Assembly: GCA_035499575.1 (NCBI GenBank)
Contig: DATJYN010000066.1
Location: 1-12,140, forward strand
Length of the DNA stretch: 12,140 nucleotides
Source of the DNA: RBG-16-66-20 sp035499575
Lineage (GTDB): Bacteria > Pseudomonadota > Gammaproteobacteria > Burkholderiales > SG8-39
Reading direction: 5' to 3'
Shown in pieces: positions 1 to 5,685 of this stretch (position 1 is its first letter; each line of letters opens with the position of its first letter). The notes under the pieces are model-generated. The model was not told where the DNA came from. It worked only from the letters and a program-made list of their open reading frames with translations, and did no database searches. The position numbers and the translations under genes are program-made.

Positions 1-1917
1 GCGCTGCGCGCTTTCGATCGAGCGCGTGACCATCGAATGTTCGATCGCCTCGCCTTCGGGCATCTTCAGCATCACCATGATGCGGTTGATGCGGTCGCCG
101 GCGAAGATCCTGAGCAGCGGGTCCTCGAGCGCCATGAAGAAGCGCGAGCTGCCCGGGTCGCCCTGGCGCCCGGAGCGGCCGCGCAACTGGTTGTCGACGC
201 GCCGCGATTCGTGGCGCTCGGTGCCGATGATGTGCAGCCCGCCCGCGGCGATCACCTTGTCGTGCAGCGCCTGCCACTCGCCGCGCAGTTTCTCGGTGCG
301 CGCCAGCTTGTCCGTCGCGGACAGGCCCTCCGTCGCCTCGACCAGCTCGACCTGCTTCTCGACGCTGCCGCCGAGCACGATGTCGGTGCCGCGCCCGGCC
401 ATGTTGGTGGCAATGGTGACCATCTGCGGCCTGCCCGCTTGCGCCACGATCTCCGCCTCGCGCGCATGCTGCTTGGCGTTCAGCACCTGGTGCGGCATCT
501 TCTCCTTGCCGAGCATCGCCGACAGCAGCTCGGAATTCTCGATCGAGGTGGTGCCCACCAGTACGGGCTGGCCGCGCTTGTGGCAGTCGCGGATCTCGTC
601 GATGATCGCCTTGTACTTCTCGCCGGCAGTACGGTACACGAGGTCCAGCCGGTCCTCGCGGATCATCTTGTTGTGCGTCGGCACCACCACGGTCTCCAGG
701 CCGTAGATCTCCTGGAATTCGTAGGCTTCGGTGTCGGCCGTGCCGGTCATGCCGGCGAGCTTGCCGTACATGCGGAAGTAATTCTGGAAGGTGATGGAGG
801 CGAGCGTCTGGTTCTCGTTCTGGATCGCCACCTTCTCCTTCGCCTCCACCGCCTGGTGCAGGCCGTCGGACCAGCGCCGCCCGGTCATCAGGCGGCCGGT
901 GAATTCGTCGACGATCACCACCTCGCCCTCCTGCACCACGTAATGCTGGTCGCGGTGATACAGGTGGTGCGCCCGCAGCGCCGCCAGCAGGTGGTGCACC
1001 AGGTTGATGTAGGCGGGTTCGTACAGGCTGGCGCCCTGCGGCAGCAGACCGACGCGCGCGAGGATTTCCTCCGCCTTCTGGTGCCCCGCCTCCGAGATGA
1101 CGACCTGGTGGCTTTTCTCGTCGACATAGAAATCGCCCGGCGGCTCGGGGCCGTCCTGCTTCTTTTCCTCTTTCTGCCGCGTGAGAAGCGGCGCGACTTC
1201 GTTCATGCGGTAGTAGATCTCGGTGCGGTCCTCCGCCTGGCCGGATATGATCAGCGGCGTGCGCGCCTCGTCGATCAGGATCGAGTCCACCTCGTCGACG
1301 ATGCCGTAGCTGAGCTTCTTCTGGAAGCGCTCCTCGACGCGCATCGCCATGTTGTCGCGCAGATAGTCGAAGCCGAATTCGTTGTTGGTGCCGTAAGTGA
1401 TGTCGGCCTGGTAAGCCTTGCGCTTTTCCTCGGGCTCCATCTGCGGGACGTTGACGCCCACGGTCAGGCCGAGGAAGCCGAAGATCTTGCCCATCCACTC
1501 GGCGTCGCGCTTCGCCAGGTAGTCGTTCACCGTGACGACATGCACGCCGTTGCCGGTCAGCGCGTTCAGGTAGGCGGGCAACGTGGCGACCAGGGTCTTG
1601 CCCTCGCCGGTGCGCATCTCCGCGATCTTGCCGTCGTGCAGCACCATGCCGCCGATCAGCTGCACGTCGAAGTGGCGCATGCGCAAAGTGCGCTTGCCGG
1701 CTTCGCGCACTACGGCGAAGGCCTCGGGCAGCAGATCGTCCAGCGCAACACCTTCAGCGAGGCGCTTCCTGAATTCGGCGGTCTTCCCCTGCAGCGCGCC
1801 GTCGGAGAGCTTGGCCGTTTCCGGTTCGAGCGCGTTGACGCGGGCGACGCTGCGCGAGTACTGCTTTAGCAGCCGCTCGTTGCGGCTGCCGAATATTTTC
1901 GTCAGGACTTTGAGCAT
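1..1917 (-). CDS. secA: SecA preprotein translocase ATPase, partial (C-terminus beyond window)
   Basis: SecA is the ATP-driven motor that pushes unfolded preproteins through SecYEG in the inner membrane. The 639 codons present start MLKVLTKIFGSRNERLLKQY, matching the usual SecA N-terminus. Walker A MRTGEGKT lies at residues 101-108 (K107), the DEAD-type motif DEVDSILIDEART begins at residue 208, and the NMAGRGTDIVLGG motif carries R509, almost the same numbering as E. coli SecA. The frame stays open to base 1, ending in SIESAQR, so about 260 residues (helical wing and the C-terminal tail) should lie outside the window if the family length of about 900 holds. No frameshift is seen. The ATG at 1917 has no recognisable Shine-Dalgarno sequence; a hairpin occupies that position instead. 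The upstream neighbour is an M23 peptidase, not secM as in E. coli. Identification is near certain; regulation is inference. Confidence 0.98.
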   Translation of the reverse strand, partial: MLKVLTKIFGSRNERLLKQYSRSVARVNALEPETAKLSDGALQGKTAEFRKRLAEGVALDDLLPEAFAVVREAGKRTLRMRHFDVQLIGGMVLHDGKIAEMRTGEGKTLVATLPAYLNALTGNGVHVVTVNDYLAKRDAEWMGKIFGFLGLTVGVNVPQMEPEEKRKAYQADITYGTNNEFGFDYLRDNMAMRVEERFQKKLSYGIVDEVDSILIDEARTPLIISGQAEDRTEIYYRMNEVAPLLTRQKEEKKQDGPEPPGDFYVDEKSHQVVISEAGHQKAEEILARVGLLPQGASLYEPAYINLVHHLLAALRAHHLYHRDQHYVVQEGEVVIVDEFTGRLMTGRRWSDGLHQAVEAKEKVAIQNENQTLASITFQNYFRMYGKLAGMTGTADTEAYEFQEIYGLETVVVPTHNKMIREDRLDLVYRTAGEKYKAIIDEIRDCHKRGQPVLVGTTSIENSELLSAMLGKEKMPHQVLNAKQHAREAEIVAQAGRPQMVTIATNMAGRGTDIVLGGSVEKQVELVEATEGLSATDKLARTEKLRGEWQALHDKVIAAGGLHIIGTERHESRRVDNQLRGRSGRQGDPGSSRFFMALEDPLLRIFAGDRINRIMVMLKMPEGEAIEHSMVTRSIESAQR

Positions 1918-1923
1918 GAAGGC

Positions 1924-1956
1924 GGGGAAGTGCGCAGCAGTTGCGCGCTAAGCCCC
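1924..1956 (-). promoter_or_regulatory. Hairpin in the secA leader, covering the expected ribosome-binding site
   Basis: On the minus strand GGGG (1956-1953) can pair with CCCC (1927-1924), and GCGCA (1946-1942) with TGCGC (1936-1932) around a 5-nt loop; two further pairs (1949/1929, 1948/1930) lie in between. The 3' arm ends six bases before the secA ATG, where a Shine-Dalgarno sequence would be expected and none is visible. No T-run follows, so it does not look like a terminator. A role in limiting secA translation is inference. Confidence 0.35.
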
Positions 1957-1968
1957 GGAAAAAATGCG

Positions 1969-1977
1969 ATTTTATCA
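1969..1977 (-). promoter_or_regulatory. Candidate extended -10 promoter for secA
   Basis: The minus strand reads TGATAAAAT, that is TGn followed by TAAAAT, a five-of-six match to the sigma70 -10 hexamer with the extended -10 TG. No convincing -35 hexamer sits 16-18 nt upstream. Transcription would begin near 1962 and give a leader of roughly 45 nt holding the hairpin at 1924-1956. This would let secA be expressed separately from the M23 gene; read-through from upstream is also possible. Confidence 0.4.
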
Positions 1978-1979
1978 CG

Positions 1980-1998
1980 CCGAGGCAAGCTGCCCCGG
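1980..1998 (-). repeat. Stable 8-bp stem-loop after the M23 stop codon
   Basis: On the minus strand CCGGGGCA (1998-1991), loop GCT, TGCCTCGG (1987-1980) forms an 8-bp stem with one G-T (G-U in RNA) pair. It begins six nt after the M23 stop codon and ends just before the extended -10 box of secA. The wobble is tolerated only in minus-strand RNA; the plus-strand RNA would have an A-C mismatch there. The nearest T-run (six T, 1964-1959) begins 15 nt further on, too far for a classic intrinsic terminator. It may be a 3'-end stabilising hairpin or a weak terminator. Confidence 0.45.
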
Positions 1999-2004
1999 GA
2001 AGGA

Positions 2005-2961
2005 CTACTTGGCTTTCGCCACCGGGTATTGCGGGTATTGCGGATTGTTGGCGAGCAGGAATTTCGCTGGATTCTGGGCCACGCCGCGGAAGCGCACTTC
2101 GAAGTGCAAATGCGGGCCGGTGGTACGGCCGGTGTTTCCGCTGTCGCCGATATGCCGGCCCCGCTGCACCATGTCGCCCTCCTTGACCAGCACCTTCGAC
2201 AAGTGCGCGTAACGCGTGACCAGGTCGTTGCCATGGTCGATATCGATCATGTTGCCGTATTGCGGGTGGAAGCCCGCGAACTGCACTACGCCGCCGGCCG
2301 CCGCAACCACAGGGGTGCCGACATCGACCACAAAATCAATGCCTTCGTGCATCGCCTGCTGGCCGGTGAAAGGATCAATGCGCATGCCGTAGCTGGAGGC
2401 GTTGTACTGTGCGTTCACCGGCATCATGGTGGGCATCGCCTTCTTCTTCACCGCCTGCTCGAACAGCTGCGCTTCGAGCAGGCCGAGCATGTCGGTGCGG
2501 CTCTCCATCTGGCGCGACAGCATGGCCACCTTTTCGTTGAACTGCGTCAAAGTGAGGTTCTGCGGCGGCATCGTGGTCGACTGCGCTCCGCCCATGCCGG
2601 GCGATTCCGAAAAGCGGAACTCCTGCGGCCGGATGCCGGCCATCGTCGAGAGCCGCTCGCCGAGAGCGTCCAGCCGGGTCAGCTGGGCCTGCATTTCGCC
2701 GATCTTGACCGCCATCGAATTCAGGTTCTGCTGCATGAATTCGCGCGAACGCTCAGTCTCGTTCTTCTGCGCTGCAAGCACCAGTTCGCGCACCAGCGGG
2801 ATTTTCAGGTCGGCGGCGAAACGCAGGCTGAACCAGTACAGCGCCCCCGTGAGGCCCACGATAACGGCAATACCGACCGCTGCCGACGCCAGCACGTGAT
2901 GCAGCGATAGCGACAGCGAGCGCGCCTTTGCCAGCCTGCTGGTGATCAAGATAACCTGCAC
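2005..2961 (-). CDS. Membrane-anchored M23 (LytM-type) murein endopeptidase
   Basis: A 318-residue zinc metallopeptidase predicted to cut peptidoglycan cross-links in the periplasm. The order is a short basic N-terminus, one membrane segment at about residues 22-46 (signal anchor), helical and probably coiled-coil stretches at about 55-105 and 135-175, then a C-terminal M23 domain from about 185. The catalytic set is complete: H205 and D209 in HEGID, H253 in YAHLS, and H284/H286 in GPHLHFE, so it is probably an active hydrolase rather than a degenerate EnvC/NlpD-like activator. The GTG start at 2961 is chosen because a GGGAGG box lies just upstream and VQVILITSR leads into the anchor; a longer reading from 3147 would run back through dciA. 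It sits between dciA and secA, as I recall for the Pseudomonas aeruginosa PA4403-PA4406 region. The exact substrate is unknown. Confidence 0.9.
   Translation of the reverse strand: MQVILITSRLAKARSLSLSLHHVLASAAVGIAVIVGLTGALYWFSLRFAADLKIPLVRELVLAAQKNETERSREFMQQNLNSMAVKIGEMQAQLTRLDALGERLSTMAGIRPQEFRFSESPGMGGAQSTTMPPQNLTLTQFNEKVAMLSRQMESRTDMLGLLEAQLFEQAVKKKAMPTMMPVNAQYNASSYGMRIDPFTGQQAMHEGIDFVVDVGTPVVAAAGGVVQFAGFHPQYGNMIDIDHGNDLVTRYAHLSKVLVKEGDMVQRGRHIGDSGNTGRTTGPHLHFEVRFRGVAQNPAKFLLANNPQYPQYPVAKAK
2928..2955 (+). promoter_or_regulatory. Candidate sigma70 promoter for dciA, inside the M23 gene
   Basis: TTGCCA (2928-2933, five of six matches to TTGACA) is followed after 16 nt by GATAAC (2950-2955, four of six matches to TATAAT). 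The start point would fall near 2962, about 24 nt before the dciA GTG. Both hexamers lie within the first codons of the divergent M23 gene, which is necessary because only 24 nt separate the two start codons. This is a motif match by eye only. Confidence 0.3.
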
Positions 2962-2965
2962 GCCA

Positions 2966-2971
2966 CCTCCC
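2966..2971 (-). promoter_or_regulatory. Shine-Dalgarno GGGAGG deciding the M23 GTG start
   Basis: The minus strand reads GGGAGG four nt before GTG at 2961. It is a strong match to the anti-Shine-Dalgarno sequence and supports this GTG over the upstream in-frame ATG at 3147, which lies inside dciA. It occupies a quarter of the 24-nt gap between the divergent starts. Confidence 0.7.
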
Positions 2972-2985
2972 AAATTCCCTATCCC

Positions 2986-3423
2986 GTGCAACCCTCCAAA
3001 GTCGGCAGACTGCTTGCGTCGGATGCCGGCCTTCAGCCGGTCATCGCAAAAGCGCGCGAAATCAACGCGCTTTCGAAGCTTTGTTTTGACTTTCTGCCGC
3101 CCGAGCTGGCCCGCCTGGTACGAGCCGTCAACCTCAGAGACCACCAACTGGTCCTGGTCGCCGCATCGCCCGCTGCGGCGGCCAAACTGAAACTGCTTGC
3201 CGAGGCCCTGCGTAACTACCTGTTAGAACAGCGAGCGCAGGTTAATTCAGTTTCCGTGAGGGTGCAACCCGGCGGGACGACGGTCTACGACGCCCCTGCC
3301 CGACAGCCTGCCCGGCTATCGCAGAGCGCGCTGGATGCGCTGCAAGCCCTGCATCAGAGACTACCGGATTCGCCCGCACGCAAAGCCCTTAAAACCTTGC
3401 TCGATCATCACCTTAGGCGATAG
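2986..3423 (+). CDS. dciA: DciA-like (DUF721) replicative-helicase operator protein
   Basis: A 145-residue protein resembling the DUF721/DciA family, the widespread helper that brings the replicative helicase DnaB to DNA in bacteria lacking a DnaC- or DnaI-type loader. The N-terminal half (SKVGRLLASDAGLQPVIAKA, then a basic alpha/beta stretch to about residue 95) fits the KH-like DciA domain; the tail from about 96 is polar and ends in HHLRR. No enzymatic motif is present. The start is taken as GTG at 2986; no clear Shine-Dalgarno sequence precedes it and the frame is open upstream, so the exact start is uncertain. It is the only plus-strand gene here, overlaps the lpxC 3' end by 11 nt and diverges from the M23 gene across 24 nt. 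By hand count 34 of 60 bases at 3061-3120 are G+C, which looks lower than its neighbours. Position between lpxC and secA agrees with dciA in pseudomonads. Confidence 0.8.
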   Translation: MQPSKVGRLLASDAGLQPVIAKAREINALSKLCFDFLPPELARLVRAVNLRDHQLVLVAASPAAAAKLKLLAEALRNYLLEQRAQVNSVSVRVQPGGTTVYDAPARQPARLSQSALDALQALHQRLPDSPARKALKTLLDHHLRR

Positions 3424-4330
3424 CGGGACGCAACAGGCCGGCCACTCCCGCAGGAGCCTCTTCGGCCCGCTCGAAGGTCACCACCTCGGTCGCCGACGGA
3501 TCCATCGCCAGGTCGCGCAGCAGCTTATTGTTCAGCCCATGCCCCGATTTATAGGCGCTGAAGGCGGCCAGGAACGGCCGCCCGAGCAGGTAAAGGTCGC
3601 CGATCGCATCTAGGATCTTGTGGCGGATGAACTCGTCGCCAAAGCGCAATCCCTCGGCGTTCAGCACGCGGTGCTCGTCCAGCACCACGGCATTCTCCAG
3701 CCCGCCGCCCAGCGCCAGGCCCGACTCGCGCAGGCTCTCGACGTCGTGCATGAACCCGTAGGTGCGGGCGCGCGCGACCTCCTTCAGGTAGGAGGTGGTC
3801 GCGAAATCCACTGTCAACTCGGTGTTCGATTTTTCGATCACCGGGTGGTCGTAGACGATGGAAAACGACAGCTTGAAGCCTTCATAGGGCTCGAGCACCG
3901 CCCACTTGTCGCCTTCCTTCGCCTCGATGCGCTTCTTCACCCGCAGGAAGCGCTTGGGCGCGCCCTGCTCCTCGACGCCGGCCTGCTGGATCAGCAGCAC
4001 GAAAGGTGCCGCGCTGCCGTCCATGATCGGCACCTCGGGCCCGTCAAGGTCGACATAGGCGTTGTCGACGCCCAGGCCGGAGAGCGCCGACATCAGGTGC
4101 TCGATGGTGTAGATCTTGACCGCGCCGCTCACCAGGCAGGAGCACAGGCGCGTCTCTCCGACCAGGTCGGCGCGCGCCGGAAGATCGGCCACGCCCGGCA
4201 GGTCCGTGCGGCGGAACACCACGCCGGTATCGGGCTGCGCGGGGCGCAGCGTGAGGCGCACCTTCTGGCCGGTATGCAGGCCCACGCCGGTGGCGCTGAC
4301 GAGCGATTTCAGGGTTCTCTGGCGAAGCAT
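3413..4330 (-). CDS. lpxC: UDP-3-O-acyl-N-acetylglucosamine deacetylase
   Basis: LpxC is the cytoplasmic zinc amidase that deacetylates UDP-3-O-acyl-GlcNAc, the committed step of lipid A synthesis. At 305 residues it equals E. coli LpxC in length. The start MLRQRTLKSLV and ATGVGLHTG match the family; zinc ligands are H78 (in TIEHL), H237 and D241 (in RHKILDAIGDL), with general base E77 and catalytic H264 (in YKSGHGLNN). The DGSAAPF segment lies at 104-110. The ATG at 4330 has no Shine-Dalgarno sequence, and a TAAAAT box ends only 10 nt upstream, so any transcript from it would be nearly leaderless. It lies 119 nt after ftsZ. Its last 11 bases overlap the end of convergent dciA, leaving no room for a terminator between them. 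An LpxC of this type means the cell makes lipopolysaccharide. Confidence 0.98.
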   Translation of the reverse strand: MLRQRTLKSLVSATGVGLHTGQKVRLTLRPAQPDTGVVFRRTDLPGVADLPARADLVGETRLCSCLVSGAVKIYTIEHLMSALSGLGVDNAYVDLDGPEVPIMDGSAAPFVLLIQQAGVEEQGAPKRFLRVKKRIEAKEGDKWAVLEPYEGFKLSFSIVYDHPVIEKSNTELTVDFATTSYLKEVARARTYGFMHDVESLRESGLALGGGLENAVVLDEHRVLNAEGLRFGDEFIRHKILDAIGDLYLLGRPFLAAFSAYKSGHGLNNKLLRDLAMDPSATEVVTFERAEEAPAGVAGLLRPAIA

Positions 4331-4339
4331 CGAGACGGA

Positions 4340-4345
4340 ATTTTA
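4340..4345 (-). promoter_or_regulatory. Possible -10 box (TAAAAT) ahead of lpxC
   Basis: The minus strand reads TAAAAT, five of six matches to the -10 consensus, and resembles the box ahead of secA. There is no TG extension and no good -35 at 16-18 nt spacing. Initiation about seven nt downstream would leave only about three nt before the lpxC ATG. It may be a promoter for a nearly leaderless mRNA or chance A+T in a G+C-rich gap. Confidence 0.25.
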
Positions 4346-4362
4346 GCTTGTGGTGTCAGGTT

Positions 4363-4443
4363 GCCGGCACGAATCTGTAACAAACGGTAAGGCGGCGCCC
4401 CCCTGGCAAGGTAGGAACGCCGCCCTCCGCCGACCGTGCCGGC
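4363..4443 (-). repeat. Nested inverted repeats between ftsZ and lpxC
   Basis: The outer arms, nine bases at 4363-4371 (GCCGGCACG) and 4435-4443 (CGTGCCGGC), are perfect reverse complements. Inside them GGCGGCG (4391-4397) and CGCCGCC (4418-4424) form a 7-bp stem with a 20-nt loop. On the transcribed minus strand the inner hairpin is followed by TTACCGTTTGTTACAG, only moderately T-rich. The structure begins six nt after the ftsZ stop codon and fills most of the gap before lpxC. It could be a weak terminator, an RNA-processing site or an mRNA stabiliser; the sequence does not decide between these. Confidence 0.45.
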
Positions 4444-4449
4444 GCGGCG

Positions 4450-5646
4450 CTAGTCGGCCTGCTTCCTGAGGAAGGCCGGAATGTCGTATTTGTCGACGCC
4501 GCTGTTGGCGAGCGCCTCGACCTGCGCAGCGCGGTCGCGTTTGCGGAACACCGCAGGCGTTTCCGCCATCGCGTTGTAGTCGGGCGACGAACCCGGCGCC
4601 GCCGCGGAAGAAAACGCGGGCTGGTTGTCGGTCCCGGTACGCTGGGCCGACGCATGCGACACCACGAGCTGCGGCTTCTGCGCGCGCATGCCGAGCGGCT
4701 GGCCGAGACCGGTCGCCACGACTGTCACGCGCAGGTCCTCGCCGAGCGTGTCGTCGTAGACGCCGCCGTAAATGATGGTCGCGTCCTCTGCCGCGAAGGC
4801 GCGGATAGTGTTCATCACCTCTTTGGTCTCGCGCAGCTTAAGGCTGGTGCGCGAGGCGGTGATGTTCACCAGCACGCCGCGCGCGCCGGCCAGGTTCACG
4901 CCTTCGAGCAGCGGGCAGGCGATTGCCTGTTCCGCTGCTATGCGCGCCCGGTCGACGCCGTTGGCGACCGCCGAGCCCATCATCGCCATGCCCTGCTCGG
5001 TCATGACCGTGCGCACGTCCTGGAAGTCCACGTTCACCAGGCCAGGCTGGTTGATGATCTCGGCGATTCCGGCCACGGCGTTGTTCAGCACGTCGTCGGC
5101 CGCCTCGAACGCGTCCTCCTGCGTGACGTCGTCGCCGAGCACCTCCTCCAGCTTGTCGTTCAGGATCACGATCAGCGAATCGACATGCGGCGCCAGCTCT
5201 TCAATGCCCTGCTCGGCGATCTTCATGCGCTTGGAACCTTCCCAGGTGAAGGGCTTGGTCACCACTGCCACCGTGAGGATGCCGAGCGAACGGGCGACTT
5301 CCGCGATCACCGGCGCCGCGCCGGTACCCGTGCCGCCGCCCATGCCGGCGGTAATGAACACCATGTGCGAACCGGCGATGGTTTCCTCCAGGCGTTCGCG
5401 GTCGGCGATCGCCACCGTGCGTGCCTCCTCGGGCTTGGCGCCCGCGCCCAGCCCGCTGGTGCCGAGCTGGATCTGGTTGCGTGCCTTGCTGCGCGCGAGC
5501 ACCTGCGCATCCGTGTTGACGGCGAAGAAATCGACGCCCTCCACGCCCTGCTCGATCATGTGGTCGACGGCGTTGCCGCCGGCGCCACCCACCCCGATCA
5601 CCTTGATGACCGGCCCCGTTGCCTGCTCATTCACCATTTCGAACAT
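4450..5646 (-). CDS. ftsZ: Cell division GTPase FtsZ
   Basis: FtsZ is the tubulin homologue whose GTP-dependent filaments form the Z ring at midcell. The 398-residue protein has the nucleotide-binding start VIKVIGVGGAGGNAV (13-27), the tubulin signature GGGTGTG at 103-109 and the T7 synergy loop NVDFQD at 205-210 with D207 and D210 for GTP hydrolysis. A variable linker rich in A, S and P (about 318-385) leads to the conserved C-terminal peptide KYDIPAFLRKQAD (386-398), which binds FtsA, ZipA and other partners. The start MFEM at 5646 is supported by AAGGAGAG directly upstream and by the usual MFE N-terminus; M4 is an alternative. It follows ftsA after 39 nt, the longest gap between genes downstream of ftsW within the main cluster, and has the clearest Shine-Dalgarno sequence there, consistent with high expression. 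Confidence 0.99.
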   Translation of the reverse strand: MFEMVNEQATGPVIKVIGVGGAGGNAVDHMIEQGVEGVDFFAVNTDAQVLARSKARNQIQLGTSGLGAGAKPEEARTVAIADRERLEETIAGSHMVFITAGMGGGTGTGAAPVIAEVARSLGILTVAVVTKPFTWEGSKRMKIAEQGIEELAPHVDSLIVILNDKLEEVLGDDVTQEDAFEAADDVLNNAVAGIAEIINQPGLVNVDFQDVRTVMTEQGMAMMGSAVANGVDRARIAAEQAIACPLLEGVNLAGARGVLVNITASRTSLKLRETKEVMNTIRAFAAEDATIIYGGVYDDTLGEDLRVTVVATGLGQPLGMRAQKPQLVVSHASAQRTGTDNQPAFSSAAAPGSSPDYNAMAETPAVFRKRDRAAQVEALANSGVDKYDIPAFLRKQAD

Positions 5647-5650
5647 TTTT

Positions 5651-5658
5651 CTCTCCTT
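5651..5658 (-). promoter_or_regulatory. Strong Shine-Dalgarno of ftsZ
   Basis: The minus strand reads AAGGAGAG ending four nt before the ATG at 5646, with the AGGAG core spaced six nt. It is the best ribosome-binding site in the window and favours the first Met over the internal Met at codon 4. Confidence 0.8.
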
Positions 5659-5685
5659 GCCAGTTGACCTACGTAAAAATTCGCT

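Noticed and set aside
37..1869. A 610-codon plus-strand open frame rich in H, V, L, A and D opposite secA
   Set aside because: It mirrors secA codon structure. In G+C-rich genes the antisense frame rarely meets stops; the protein looks low-complexity with no family motif, and SecA on the other strand is unambiguous.
1959..1980. Hairpin at 1980-1998 plus the six-T run at 1964-1959 as an intrinsic terminator of the M23 transcript
   Set aside because: The T-run begins 15 nt beyond the stem, too far for the usual mechanism; recorded as a hairpin only.
2005..3147. A 380-codon version of the M23 peptidase starting inside dciA
   Set aside because: The extra 62 residues do not resemble a signal anchor and would overlap dciA; the GTG at 2961 has a strong Shine-Dalgarno sequence and leads directly into the membrane segment.
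3423..3451. A 6-bp inverted repeat (GCGGGA/TCCCGC) just after dciA as its terminator
   Set aside because: The loop is 17 nt, no T-run follows on the plus strand, and the bases are constrained by lpxC coding sequence.
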